In this document: positions 47,359 to 56,974 of the stretch, piece after piece
How the letters are laid out: each line of letters starts with the position of its first letter
How positions within the stretch are numbered: the stretch's first letter is position 1
Source: Methylophilus sp. DW102
Lineage (GTDB): Bacteria; Pseudomonadota; Gammaproteobacteria; Burkholderiales; Methylophilaceae
Length of the DNA stretch: 64,000 bases
Assembly (NCBI RefSeq): GCF_037076555.1
Contig: NZ_AP029023.1
Location: 1 to 64,000, forward strand
Direction of reading: 5' to 3'
Notes under the pieces: model-generated
The model's database searches: none
Seen by the model: only the letters and a program-made list of their open reading frames with translations
What the model was told of the DNA's origin: nothing
Position numbers and translations under genes: made by a program

Positions 47359-48110
47359 TCTTGCCTTTGGCCGGACGCTGGATTGCCGTCACGCGCCCCC
47401 CCGAGCAAGCGACCAAGCTAACGGCCGCCATCGAGGCCGCCGGCGGTGCGGTGATCTCGTTTCCGCTGCTGGATATTCAGGCATTGCCTGATCTCAGTGG
47501 CTTTGATCAAGCCATCACGCCCTTGGCCCAGTTTGACTGGGTCATTTTTATCAGCAGCAATGCCGTGCAACATGGCATGCCTTTAATGCAGCAGGCAGGC
47601 ATCCCACCCAGCCTCAAGTTTGCCGCGATTGGCCCAACGACTGCAGCCAGTTTGCAGGCGTTTGGTATTCCGCAAGTACTGACCCCGCAAGACCGGTTTG
47701 ATAGTGAGTCGCTGCTGGCATTAGAGGCCTTCCAGGCAATGTCAGCGCAACGCGTATTGATTGTGCGCGGGGTGGGCGGGCGTGAAGTGCTGGCCGAGAC
47801 CTTGAAACAGCGCGGGGCGGAGGTCGTGTTTGGTGAATGTTACCGCCGCGTCAATCCGCAAAGCAGTGCACAAGTGCTGGCGCAGGCTTATGATGAAGGC
47901 AAATTGCAGGGTATCGTCGTGACTAGCAGTGAGGCTTTGCGCTTTTTGCTCGACTTGGCGCAGGATGCAGCCTGGCTGCAAGCCACGCCTTTGTTTGTTA
48001 ACCATGCCCGTATTGCCGAGCAGGCAAGTGCGGCTGGTTTGACGGTTTACTGCAGTGGCGTTTCCGGGGATAGCGCCATGCTGAGTTTGTTGCAACGTCA
48101 GCTTTCGTAG
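47355..48110 (+). CDS. hemD: Uroporphyrinogen-III synthase
   Basis: 251 residues; cyclises hydroxymethylbilane with inversion of ring D. Sequence is poorly conserved in this family, but VTRPPEQ near the N-terminus, [10 protein letters not shown] and [12 protein letters not shown] are typical, and the ATGA overlap with hemC supports the call. Convergent with the PEP-CTERM gene 3 bp away. Confidence 0.93.
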   Translation: MILPLAGRWIAVTRPPEQATKLTAAIEAAGGAVISFPLLDIQALPDLSGFDQAITPLAQFDWVIFISSNAVQHGMPLMQQAGIPPSLKFAAIGPTTAASLQAFGIPQVLTPQDRFDSESLLALEAFQAMSAQRVLIVRGVGGREVLAETLKQRGAEVVFGECYRRVNPQSSAQVLAQAYDEGKLQGIVVTSSEALRFLLDLAQDAAWLQATPLFVNHARIAEQASAAGLTVYCSGVSGDSAMLSLLQRQLS

Positions 48111-48113
48111 TCG

Positions 48114-48779
48114 TCAAAGCAGCCTGCGTCTAAACGCCAGCAACCCCAAACCCAGCCACAGCATCGCCGCTCGATTTGCCTCTGGCACAGCCGAAACAGA
48201 AGCCGTGAGCGGGATGTTGATCAGGGGGGACGAAATTTGACTCGATGAGATTTGAATAGCGCCGCCTGGTTTGATCACGACTTGCCCTCCAACTGCAATC
48301 ACGCCTGAGGGCGCACTTGTGTGTGTGGTTGGCATATTGAAGTGCACGGTGTCACCGGCATTGAATGACGGGTCAAAAGCTTGCCAATGAATGATGGGGG
48401 TTGTCGGGAAGAGACTGTTATTACCTGCATTGATCACAATTTGCACACCACCGCTGCCATCGTTTTGAACGGCGTTAATATTCACGTTATTTGCGATCTG
48501 GATGCCACCTTGGAATGTCGAAAACGAAATTTCTGGTGCCTTCAGATTAAGGTTTTCAAGCAGCAAATCCCCCTCTGCACGAATGAAGATGCTATCGTCA
48601 GAGTCTATCCAGCCGCCATTCAAGGTCAAGTTACCTGCACAGCTGAGCGAGGCGCCAGTGAGTGATGAAATCGACAACGCACCACTGCAGCTAGTGCTGG
48701 CAAGGTTGATCACTGCATTGGCATGCGCCGCTACAGGCAGTGCTGCCATCAATGAAAAAAGTGCGGCGTATCGTCCCAT
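48114..48779 (-). CDS. PEP-CTERM-like exported protein
   Basis: 221 residues. Signal peptide MGRYAALFSLMAALPVAAHA, then a Ser/Thr/Asn/Gly-rich beta-type region (filamentous-haemagglutinin-like repeats of short strands), and a C-terminus VPEANRAAMLWLGLGLLAFRRRLL-like pattern: VPEA, a hydrophobic helix, and an Arg cluster. This matches PEP-CTERM sorting tails (VPEP, here VPEA), the substrate for exosortase in exopolysaccharide-producing betaproteobacteria. No exosortase is in the window. AGGGA precedes the ATG. Confidence 0.8.
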   Translation of the reverse strand: MGRYAALFSLMAALPVAAHANAVINLASTSCSGALSISSLTGASLSCAGNLTLNGGWIDSDDSIFIRAEGDLLLENLNLKAPEISFSTFQGGIQIANNVNINAVQNDGSGGVQIVINAGNNSLFPTTPIIHWQAFDPSFNAGDTVHFNMPTTHTSAPSGVIAVGGQVVIKPGGAIQISSSQISSPLINIPLTASVSAVPEANRAAMLWLGLGLLAFRRRLL

Positions 48780-48903
48780 TTTTATTCCCTGAATTATTTA
48801 TGTTTAAATGTTTTAACATAGTGTAACGGCCTCTGTTTTGCGGTGAATGATGATTTAATGAAACCCGGATTAGGGCTGGGACTAAATATTTTGCGGTCAG
48901 CGC

Positions 48904-48938
48904 TTGACAAAATAAACTAAATAACTAATTATTTAGTT
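48904..48938 (+). promoter_or_regulatory. Promoter and 24-bp palindromic operator of the ArsR gene
   Basis: TTGACA (-35, 48904-48909) and a TAATTA-like -10 near 48927 enclose the inverted repeat AACTAAATAA (48915-48924), spacer CTAA, TTATTTAGTT (48929-48938). The repeat ends 2 bp before the ATG, so binding would block the promoter and the start. Little or no untranslated leader is left for a ribosome site. Confidence 0.7.
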
Positions 48939-48940
48939 AT

Positions 48941-49246
48941 ATGAAAACAGTCACTCACATTCCAGAAGCCTGGACAGACATCTCGGCCCTCTTTGAGGCG
49001 CTTGGGGATGCGCACAGGCAACGGATTTTGCTATCGTTTGAAAAAAACGAGCGGTTGACCATCCTGCAGATTGTGGAAAGCTCTCAATTAAGCCGCACAG
49101 CCGTCACCCACCATCTCAAGGTGCTGGAGCGTGGTGGCGCGTTACAGAGTGAAAAAATCGGACGCGAAGTCTTTTTCTGGGTCAATAAAGCGTTCATGCA
49201 ACAAGCACTGGAAAATGTGCTGGACTATATAAAAAACGAAATATAA
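48941..49246 (+). CDS. ArsR-family transcriptional repressor
   Basis: 101-residue winged-helix protein (LGDAHRQRILLSF; LSRTAVTHHLKVLERGG as recognition helix). No Cys or His cluster typical of metal sensors is seen, so a lipid- or redox-type effector is possible. The start ATG has no ribosome site and follows the operator directly, which suggests a leaderless or nearly leaderless mRNA. It heads the aas-lplT run and probably represses it. Confidence 0.9.
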   Translation: MKTVTHIPEAWTDISALFEALGDAHRQRILLSFEKNERLTILQIVESSQLSRTAVTHHLKVLERGGALQSEKIGREVFFWVNKAFMQQALENVLDYIKNEI

Positions 49247-49263
49247 AAGGGTAGGAAGTGAAT

Positions 49264-51399
49264 ATGCTAGTCAGTTTATTAAGGGGTGTCTGTCGTTTAT
49301 TGTTCAGGGTGCGTGTTACCGGCCTCGAAAATGTGCCAAACGAAGACCGGTTGTTGATTATTGCCAACCACGAATCTTTTCTGGACGGCCTGTTGCTTGG
49401 CCTGTTTCTGCCCAAGCGGGCCACTTTTGTTGTGCATACCGGGGTGTTAAAGCATTTCTTCTTCCGGCTATGGCTAAAGATGACACCGCATTTGTCGGTG
49501 GACCCCGCCAGCCCGCTGGCGATGAAAAAAGTCATTCAGCGGCTGAATGCCGGTGAAAATGTGGTGATTTTTCCTGAAGGCCGCATCACTCTGACGGGGG
49601 CCTTGATGAAGGTGTATGACGGCCCTGGTTTTGTCGCGGCAAAAACCGGCGTCAAGATTTTGCCCGTGAGGGTAGAGGGGGCGGCGCAGTCTTATTTTGG
49701 CCGCTTGTCAGATGCGCATCCACGCAAGCTGTTGCCTAAAGTCACCTTGACCATTTTACCGCCCACCCAGATTCAGATTGAGCCGCATGGGCATCATGCG
49801 CCGTTGACGGCCAAGCAGCGCCGCCGCATTGCTGGTGAAGCCATGCGCAATATCATGCAGCACATGCTGTTCAAGACGCAGCGCAGCACCACGCTGTTTG
49901 AAGCCATGCTGGATGCCATGGATAAATATGGTGCCAAAACGCGCATCATCGAAGACATGAACCAGGTCGAAGAGACGTATCAGGAAGTGCTCAAACGCAG
50001 CCTGGCGCTGGGCCGCATTGCCACCAAAGTCAGTCAGCGGGATGAGGCGGTTGGCGTGTTGATGCCGAATATCACCAATACGCTGGCTTTGCTATTAGGG
50101 ATGACCGCGTTTAGACGTGTCCCGGCCATGCTCAATTACACCGCAGGGGCAGAGGGCATGCGTAACGCTTGTATTGCCGCCAATGTCCGCACCATTATCA
50201 GTTCGCGCAAGTTTATTGAAGCCGCCAAACTTGAAGACACCATCGCTAAAATGCGTGATCTGAATATTGTGTATCTTGAAGACTTGCGTGCCCAGTTTGG
50301 CATGCTGGATCGCGCCTGGCTCATGGGCTATGCCTTGCATTATCCGCGTGCCGCCATGGAGCCCGCGACAGAAAACGACACCGCAGTCATCCTGTTTACT
50401 TCCGGCTCCGAGGGCAAGCCCAAAGGCGTGGTGCATAACCATAAAAGTATTGTGGCGAATACGCACCAGATTCTGGCCATGCTGGATTTCAATCCTACTG
50501 ATAAATTCATGATGGCATTGCCACTGTTTCATGCCTTTGGCTTTACCGGCACCTTGTTGCCTTTCCTGAATGGCATCCCGATTTTGCTGTTCCCGTCGCC
50601 GTTGCAATATAAATTGATCCCGGAAGTCATTTATGACAAGGGCTGCACCGTGTTTTTCTCTACCAGCACCTTTCTGGGCAATTATGCGAAGTTTGCGCAC
50701 CCCTATGATTTTTACAAGTTGCGCGTGGTGTTTGCCGGGGCTGAAAAACTCAATGAAGAAGTGCGCAAAATCTATCACGAAAAATTTGGCATCCGCATCC
50801 TCGAAGGTTATGGCACGACCGAATGTGCCCCAGTACTCGCGGCCAATACGCCGATGGCGAATCGCCATGGCACGGTAGGCCAGTTTTTCCCGGGGATCGA
50901 ATACCGTTTGGAGCCGGTGCCAGGCATCGACAAAGGCGGCTTGCTCTATGTCAAGGGCGACAACATCATGCAGGGCTACTATCTGTATGACCAGCCTGGC
51001 GTCCTGGTTTCGCCCAAGGATGGCTGGTATGAAACCGGCGATGTGGTAGAGGTCGATACCGAGGGGTTTATCCACATCAAGGGCCGGGTGAAACGCTTTG
51101 CCAAAGTGGCCGGTGAAATGGTCTCGCTCGAAGTCGTCGAGAAAATCGCCCATACCGCCGCACCCGAGCATCAGCATGCCGCGACGACGGTCGCCGATGC
51201 CAGCCGTGGCGAGAATATCGTACTGTTCACCACCGATGCCAGACTCAAGCGTGAGGATTTGCAGATTGTGGCCAAAAACCTTGGCTCCCCAGAAATCGCC
51301 ATTGCCCGTAAGTTGGTGGTGGTGGAGCAGATTCCGGTATTGGGTACGGGTAAAACTGACTACGTCACCCTCAAACAAATGGCGGAAAAAGCGGCATGA
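49264..51399 (+). CDS. aas: Aas-like acyltransferase / acyl-ACP synthetase fusion
   Basis: 711 residues. N-terminal PlsC-type acyltransferase (NHESFLDG, the HX4D motif, and FPEGRITLTG) fused to an AMP-dependent acyl ligase (ILFTSGSEGKPKGVVHNHK, YGTTECAP, YETGDVV). In E. coli Aas re-acylates lysophosphatidylethanolamine imported by LplT. The GTG at 49258 is less likely than ATG 49264, which has AGGA seven bases upstream. It overlaps the flippase gene by 4 bp (ATGA). Confidence 0.94.
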   Translation: MLVSLLRGVCRLLFRVRVTGLENVPNEDRLLIIANHESFLDGLLLGLFLPKRATFVVHTGVLKHFFFRLWLKMTPHLSVDPASPLAMKKVIQRLNAGENVVIFPEGRITLTGALMKVYDGPGFVAAKTGVKILPVRVEGAAQSYFGRLSDAHPRKLLPKVTLTILPPTQIQIEPHGHHAPLTAKQRRRIAGEAMRNIMQHMLFKTQRSTTLFEAMLDAMDKYGAKTRIIEDMNQVEETYQEVLKRSLALGRIATKVSQRDEAVGVLMPNITNTLALLLGMTAFRRVPAMLNYTAGAEGMRNACIAANVRTIISSRKFIEAAKLEDTIAKMRDLNIVYLEDLRAQFGMLDRAWLMGYALHYPRAAMEPATENDTAVILFTSGSEGKPKGVVHNHKSIVANTHQILAMLDFNPTDKFMMALPLFHAFGFTGTLLPFLNGIPILLFPSPLQYKLIPEVIYDKGCTVFFSTSTFLGNYAKFAHPYDFYKLRVVFAGAEKLNEEVRKIYHEKFGIRILEGYGTTECAPVLAANTPMANRHGTVGQFFPGIEYRLEPVPGIDKGGLLYVKGDNIMQGYYLYDQPGVLVSPKDGWYETGDVVEVDTEGFIHIKGRVKRFAKVAGEMVSLEVVEKIAHTAAPEHQHAATTVADASRGENIVLFTTDARLKREDLQIVAKNLGSPEIAIARKLVVVEQIPVLGTGKTDYVTLKQMAEKAA

Positions 51400-52718
51400 A
51401 GAGTCCTTTCCAATTACTAAGCCAACAGCGGTTTGGCCCTTTTTTCTGGACGCAGGGTCTGGGGGCGTTTAATGACAATGTGTTTAAAACCGCATTGATT
51501 ACGCAGGTGGCGTTTAATACCGCCAGCCTGACCACCCTGGATGGCAAGATGCTGGCGACTTTGTTGCCCGGCCTGTTTATTCTGCCGTTTTTCCTGTTTT
51601 CGGCGTCGGCTGGGCAATTGGCGGATAAATACGAAAAGTCGCAGTTGATCCGCTGGGTAAAACTATTGGAGATCGGCATCATGCTGTTTGCAGGCATCGG
51701 TTTTTTAAGCCGCAGCCTGGTCATGTTGGCACTGGCCCTGTTTTTAATGGGGGTACATTCAACTTTGTTTGGTCCGGTGAAATACTCCTACCTGCCACAA
51801 CATTTGCAAGTGAACGAGTTGACCGCGGGTAATGGCCTGGTCGAGATGGGCAGTTTTGTCGCCATTTTGCTGGGGCAGGTATTGGGGGCGTGGTTAGGCA
51901 GTTTGGAGCAACATGCCTTGTTCACCAGCTTGAGTGTGCTGTTGATTGCGATTTCCGGCTATCACTTGAGCCGCAGCATTCCGCTTTCTCTGCCGCCTGT
52001 GCCCGAGATCCAGGTGAACTGGAACCCCGTGACCGAGACCATCAAGAACGTACGGACCTTTTGGGCGCAGCAAACGTTGTGGGTCGCGATTGTTGCGATC
52101 TCCTGGTTCTGGTTTTTTGGCGCGACCTTGCTGGCGCAATTTCCCAACCTGGCCAAGCATGTATTGCAGGGCACGGAGCGTGACTTTATCAGTCTGTTAT
52201 CGATCTTTTCGGTGGGGGTAGGCATTGGTTCTGTCTGGTGTGAAAAGCTCTCCAAAGGCAAACAGGAGCTAGGCTTGGTCATGCTGGGGGCGGCTGGCAT
52301 GTCTGTGTTTGGCTGGGATTTTGCCCATGTGACTGGTGATATCCAGCAACAGTTATTGGCACATCCGGGCCTGACTTTGCATCGCTTGCCTGGCTGGAGC
52401 GATGACCGCATGTTGCTGGATGTGGCCTTGCTCGGCATTTGTGGCGGCTTGTATATTGTGCCCTTGTACGTGTTACTACAAAGTCGCGCGCAACCGGGCT
52501 ATCAATCCCGTGTGATTGCGTCTAACAACATCATGAATGCACTGTTTATGGTGCTCTCTGCCGGATTCTCGGTCATGCTGTTTGGTATGGGCGTCAGCAT
52601 CCCGCAGTTGTTTGGTATCACGGCCATGCTCAATGTGCTGGTGGCAATTTATTTGTGCTGGCGCCAGCCGGAATACTGGGTCAGTGTGTGCAATTACTTG
52701 CGTGTTTGGGGGCGATAG
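51396..52718 (+). CDS. lplT: LplT-like lysophospholipid transporter (MFS)
   Basis: 440 residues, about 12 membrane segments of the major facilitator fold. GAFNDNVFKTAL near the N-terminus is typical of LplT (GGxNDNxFK). It should flip lysophospholipids from the periplasmic to the cytosolic face for Aas. Coupled to aas by ATGA overlap, as in E. coli. Confidence 0.92.
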   Translation: MKSPFQLLSQQRFGPFFWTQGLGAFNDNVFKTALITQVAFNTASLTTLDGKMLATLLPGLFILPFFLFSASAGQLADKYEKSQLIRWVKLLEIGIMLFAGIGFLSRSLVMLALALFLMGVHSTLFGPVKYSYLPQHLQVNELTAGNGLVEMGSFVAILLGQVLGAWLGSLEQHALFTSLSVLLIAISGYHLSRSIPLSLPPVPEIQVNWNPVTETIKNVRTFWAQQTLWVAIVAISWFWFFGATLLAQFPNLAKHVLQGTERDFISLLSIFSVGVGIGSVWCEKLSKGKQELGLVMLGAAGMSVFGWDFAHVTGDIQQQLLAHPGLTLHRLPGWSDDRMLLDVALLGICGGLYIVPLYVLLQSRAQPGYQSRVIASNNIMNALFMVLSAGFSVMLFGMGVSIPQLFGITAMLNVLVAIYLCWRQPEYWVSVCNYLRVWGR

Positions 52719-52719
52719 C

Positions 52720-54327
52720 ATGCGGCGTATGGTTGGGGTCGGATTTGGATTCGGCATCGGCCTGATGTCGTCGTTTGTTCATGCGGAGTCCGAAGTGGAT
52801 AAATTAGGCCCCTATTCCAGCACGCAATTTCAAACGATGCAGGGGGCTTGCCAGCACTGCCAGACGTTGCCGCAAACCTTATGGTATTTCCGCCATGAGA
52901 CGTTTTCTGTCCCGGCAGATGGCGAGCCAGTAACGCGCATCGACACCCAGATGCGTGGAGTCGAGGATAGTGCGGCACTCAATCCTGTGGCTTTACCGTC
53001 ACTGGTCTGGACCGGTGCAACTCAACGCTGGTCAGAAATGACGCTAACCGCTGCAGGCAGTTCGGTCTCAACCGCAACAGGAGAGCGCTTCCATTTTAAA
53101 TTGGTGCCCAAACTTGCCAGTAACCGATCTTACTGGAGTGCGGATACGAGTGCTTATTTAAGCCAGTCCAAACTGTTGATACGCGGTGAGTTAGAGGGCG
53201 AGACGTTGACGGCGCGCACCGTATGGCCAGATGCGTTTAAGCTTGATTTAACCGCTGACCCGCAACCGTTGCAAAAGAATGAAACCTTGCAGTCCCTTGT
53301 ACAGTTTGCCAACGGGGGTGCCCGCAGCCCTTATCAAAGCCGGCTGTTATGGGAGAAGTCGCCAGGCCTGGCGCAACAGTCGTCAGGCAAAACCGCCGTC
53401 GGTATTTTGCTCAATGGTGCCCAGGGCGATGATGATGAGGCCCATGGCGGTCACTTTGCTCTGGCTACCGGGATCGTGGGTGCGCAAGGCGAATATGCAA
53501 ACTGGCTGGTTAATAACTACTATAACCTGGCCATCAATAGTGAAAAAGGCGTCATTGCCGGGGTCACGCCTTTCGATAAATACATGGGCGATCTCAATAG
53601 TGGGCAAGCATTTTACCGGCCATCCTACATGCTGGTCGCGGTGTTCAGCCAGCCGACGATTCCCCTGCAAGTCCAGGCATTGAATAACCGGGTCATGCAG
53701 CATTTTTACCACAATGACTTTGTCTATGATCACGCCAGGGATAACTGTGCTGGCATCAGCATAGATACTTTACGCCAACTGGGCTGGCAAGTGCCCCGGC
53801 GTGGAGTCGAGAGCCTGCTCAAGGCCAGTGCCGCTTACTGGTATGTGGCTGCCACGCAGCAGAGTCTGCAAAAAGGCCGTGCCATTTATGATTACCTGAA
53901 TACTGAAATGACTCGGCTGTTTCCTGCGGTAGCATTTGACGCCATCGGGCATGACCTGCTCAATATGGCTCAAACTGGTGACCGGTCCACATTAACTTCA
54001 CCGCGTATGGCGCCTCTGGCCGATCAGCTTGAAGCGATTTACTTTGTACGTATTCCGCAAATTCCATCCAGCCGTGAGTTTGGTCTCGCGCCTGTATATA
54101 GCTTTGCCCAGTATCTGCAACAAGCGCCAGCGGATCGCAGCCAATGGAAAGTGATTCCAGTGACGCCAAACCGGTTGCCGGCATCTTTAAAAGAGGGGCT
54201 TGCGCGTCAGCCGCAAGCTGTGAGTCTAATTCCATTGCCTGCAATCCTATGTTTGCTTAGTGTGATCGGGGTCTTGGTGCTGTTGGGCATGCAGATGGTG
54301 AGATGGCTAAAACACAGAAAACGTTAA
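52720..54327 (+). CDS. Periplasmic membrane-anchored papain-like protein (DUF4105/Lnb-like)
   Basis: 535 residues. Signal segment (MRRMVGVGFGFGIGLMSSFVHA), large periplasmic part, C-terminal membrane helix (LPAILCLLSVIGVLVLLGM) and basic tail. A His pair in HGGHFALATG (His242, His245) followed by Cys343 in DNCAGISIDTL, in this order, resembles permuted papain/NlpC-type hydrolases such as DUF4105/Lnb-N. Acyl or amide hydrolysis of lipid or cell-wall material is plausible, unproven. The ATG at 52720 follows the lplT stop directly; the longer frame is a shadow. Confidence 0.72.
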   Translation: MRRMVGVGFGFGIGLMSSFVHAESEVDKLGPYSSTQFQTMQGACQHCQTLPQTLWYFRHETFSVPADGEPVTRIDTQMRGVEDSAALNPVALPSLVWTGATQRWSEMTLTAAGSSVSTATGERFHFKLVPKLASNRSYWSADTSAYLSQSKLLIRGELEGETLTARTVWPDAFKLDLTADPQPLQKNETLQSLVQFANGGARSPYQSRLLWEKSPGLAQQSSGKTAVGILLNGAQGDDDEAHGGHFALATGIVGAQGEYANWLVNNYYNLAINSEKGVIAGVTPFDKYMGDLNSGQAFYRPSYMLVAVFSQPTIPLQVQALNNRVMQHFYHNDFVYDHARDNCAGISIDTLRQLGWQVPRRGVESLLKASAAYWYVAATQQSLQKGRAIYDYLNTEMTRLFPAVAFDAIGHDLLNMAQTGDRSTLTSPRMAPLADQLEAIYFVRIPQIPSSREFGLAPVYSFAQYLQQAPADRSQWKVIPVTPNRLPASLKEGLARQPQAVSLIPLPAILCLLSVIGVLVLLGMQMVRWLKHRKR

Positions 54328-54516
54328 GGCATCAAAGGGCAGATGACCTGGCTAATGTGTGTATAGGCCATGGGCCTGGCTGGCGAACTTGAATTCCCGG
54401 CTGAGCGGAGGCGAGGTTTCAGGATCAGCGTACTCAAACACACATGGCTGTTTGCAACTTTTAACGCCTCTGTTGTCACACTTATCATTAAAACAAGACA
54501 TTCAGAGGAGTGTGAC

Positions 54517-54885
54517 ATGCAAGTTGCGATGAACCGCAAGCTGATATTAACCGCCATCATTTGTTTATTGCTGTATCAGGTAGGGACCTGGATTACGATC
54601 GTTGCCGGGGCTATCTGGGGTGCCGGGGCTGCCATTATTGTGGCGCTGGTCACATTTTTTTGCGCGCGTTTGGCCAAGCGTGGTGCAAGCAGCACGGTCT
54701 GGTTTCTGATTCCCACGCTGTTATTCACGGTCGTACCTTTGTTGGCTAAAGGCTGGAGCCTGTTCACCAGCCAGACCGGCATGGTGGATATGCTGGTGGA
54801 TTTAGTGCCTTTGCTGGTGGGGTTTGTGATCCCGGTCGCTTTGCTGTCCATGGTCTACCTCGATTTACGTAAAAAATCCTTTTAA
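54517..54885 (+). CDS. Small membrane protein (122 aa)
   Basis: 122 residues with four hydrophobic segments (LTAIICLLLYQVGTWITIV, GAAIIVALVTFF, WFLIPTLLFTVVPLL, LVGFVIPVALLSMVYL). No family recognised. GAGGAG six bases before ATG 54517 decides the start; longer frames are not coding. It sits between the papain-like gene and the phosphoglycerol-transferase-like gene and may belong with them. Confidence 0.72.
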   Translation: MQVAMNRKLILTAIICLLLYQVGTWITIVAGAIWGAGAAIIVALVTFFCARLAKRGASSTVWFLIPTLLFTVVPLLAKGWSLFTSQTGMVDMLVDLVPLLVGFVIPVALLSMVYLDLRKKSF

Positions 54886-54976
54886 TCGCACATCTGCAGG
54901 CGGATGCTTGCCGGTAGGGCCATAAACGAGATAACCCGTTATAATTCCAAGCTTGATTCAAACAGATTAAGCCCTT

Positions 54977-56965
54977 ATGCAACCTATCTATTTCGGCACG
55001 CCACGCCCGTCCTCAAAACTGTGGAGATTTGCCCACTGGTTTGGCCCTTATGCACCGCTGATTGTCATGTTTATCAGTGGACTGGTCTTGCTTTCTCTCA
55101 CGCGCCTGGGGCTGGTGATCTGGAAGTGGGAGCGCGTACAGGCGACCGGCGAACTTTGCCAGATCTTGCTGCAGGGCGTACGTGTGGATGTCATTCAGCT
55201 TGGTTTGCTGGCCTTGATCCCGGTGTTAGTGTCACCGGTGCTGGCGACCCGCGGCCTGTTCAAGGTTTGGCGCCGATTCACCTTTTGGTGGGTGTTGCTC
55301 TCATTGGTGCTGTTGGTGTTTTTAGAAGCGGCCACGCCAGGATTTATTCTTGAGTATGATGTTCGCCCCAACCGCATCTTTGTCGAATATCTCAAGTATC
55401 CGCATGAGGTATTTGGCATGCTGTGGCAAGGCTTTAAAGTCGAGCTGTTTTTTGGCTTGGCAATGAGTTTGGTAGCGGTTGCACTGGTTGCGCGTTTGTT
55501 AAAACCCTGGCGTCAAGCCGAGCCTAGATGGAATAATCTGGCGGTATGGCTGGTCTGGCCATTGTTGCTGGTGTTGACGATTTTCGGCATCCGCTCTAGC
55601 TTGGGCCACCGCCCGGCCAATCCGGCCTTGTTTGCCATTACCCAGGACAGCATGGTCAACAGCCTGATTTTGAACTCAAGCTATTCGGTATTTTATGCCG
55701 CCTACAGTTTGCAGCATGAGGCAAAATCCAGTACCATTTACGGCAAACTGCCGCGCGAAAAAATCTTTGCCTTAACCGGTGCGCAAGATACCGATATCCC
55801 GACCCTGACCACGCTGACACCTAGTGTGAAGCGAGACAAACCATTGAACCTGGTGATTTTGCTGCAAGAGAGTCTGGGCGCAGGCTTTGTCGAGTCTCTG
55901 GGCGGCAAGCCGGTCACGCCAAATCTGGAAAAGCTCAAAGCTGAGGGCATCTGGTTTACGCATCTATATGCGACCGGGACGCGCTCGGTGCGCGGGATTG
56001 AGGCGGTCGTTACCGGTTTTCAGCCGACGCCGTCAGACAGTACCGTCAAGCTGGACTTGAGCCAGAAGAACTTTTTCACGCTGGCTTCGCTATTGTCCAA
56101 ACGTGGTTACCTGACCGAGTTTATTTACGGGGGGGAATCCCATTTTGACAATATGCGCAGTTTTTTCATGGGCAATGGTTTTCAGCAGATCACGGACCAA
56201 CCGGATTTCATCAATCCGGTGTTTGTTGCCAGCTGGGGGGCTTCAGACGAAGATTTGCTCAACAAAACGCATGAGCAGCTGATGGCACACCACGCCAGCG
56301 GCAAGCCGTTTTTTACACTTGCGTTCAGCTCGTCTAACCACGCACCCTTTGAGTTCCCGGATGGGCGTATCAAGCTGTATGAGCAGCCCAAGGCGACTGA
56401 CAACAATGCAGTGAAATATGCTGACTATGCGATCGGCGAGTTCTTTAAAAAGGCCAAAGCCAGCCCTTATTGGAACGATACCGTGTTTTTGATTGTGGCC
56501 GACCATGACATTCGCGTGCGTGGCGATTCGCTGGTGCCGATCGAACACTTTCATATCCCGGCATTGATTCTGGGCGGGGCGGTGCAGCCCAAAACGGTTG
56601 AAGCAATTGCCAGCCAGATTGACCTGCCGGTGACCGTGCTGTCACTGATGGGCATAGACGCCAAGCATCCGATGACCGGGCATGATTTGTCCAATGTGAG
56701 CGCCGACTATCGTGGTCGCGCCATGATGCAGTACAACTATAACTTTGGCTGGATGCAGCAAACTGGCCCAACGGTCGCAGATAACGAAGTGGTGGTATTG
56801 CGCGAGGGCAAGGCGCCTGCCTTTGGTCACTACAATCCACTCAGCAAGCAGTTGCAGAATACCGCACCGCCAGCCGATGCCGCGGCATTGGCTGAACGCG
56901 CCCTGGCTAACAGCCTGTTGCCTGCCTTGTTGTATCAAGAGCAGCGTTATCGCTTGCCAGAGTAA
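54977..56965 (+). CDS. LtaS/OpgB-type phosphoglycerol transferase (sulfatase fold)
   Basis: 662 residues. Five N-terminal membrane helices (about 20-220) and a periplasmic alkaline-phosphatase-superfamily domain. LVILLQESLGAGFVESLGG holds the metal Glu; ATGTRSVRGIE offers the nucleophile Thr (333/335 region); IVADHDIRV holds a metal Asp/His. Related enzymes transfer phosphoglycerol from phosphatidylglycerol to polymers or periplasmic glucans. The acceptor here is unknown. Followed 9 bp later by the fused glycosidase/kinase gene. Confidence 0.88.
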   Translation: MQPIYFGTPRPSSKLWRFAHWFGPYAPLIVMFISGLVLLSLTRLGLVIWKWERVQATGELCQILLQGVRVDVIQLGLLALIPVLVSPVLATRGLFKVWRRFTFWWVLLSLVLLVFLEAATPGFILEYDVRPNRIFVEYLKYPHEVFGMLWQGFKVELFFGLAMSLVAVALVARLLKPWRQAEPRWNNLAVWLVWPLLLVLTIFGIRSSLGHRPANPALFAITQDSMVNSLILNSSYSVFYAAYSLQHEAKSSTIYGKLPREKIFALTGAQDTDIPTLTTLTPSVKRDKPLNLVILLQESLGAGFVESLGGKPVTPNLEKLKAEGIWFTHLYATGTRSVRGIEAVVTGFQPTPSDSTVKLDLSQKNFFTLASLLSKRGYLTEFIYGGESHFDNMRSFFMGNGFQQITDQPDFINPVFVASWGASDEDLLNKTHEQLMAHHASGKPFFTLAFSSSNHAPFEFPDGRIKLYEQPKATDNNAVKYADYAIGEFFKKAKASPYWNDTVFLIVADHDIRVRGDSLVPIEHFHIPALILGGAVQPKTVEAIASQIDLPVTVLSLMGIDAKHPMTGHDLSNVSADYRGRAMMQYNYNFGWMQQTGPTVADNEVVVLREGKAPAFGHYNPLSKQLQNTAPPADAAALAERALANSLLPALLYQEQRYRLPE

Positions 56966-56974
56966 GGGCTGACT

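Noticed and set aside
50095-51378. 427-codon open frame opposite aas
   Set aside because: It is a frame shadow of the well-conserved aas gene, with no family motifs.
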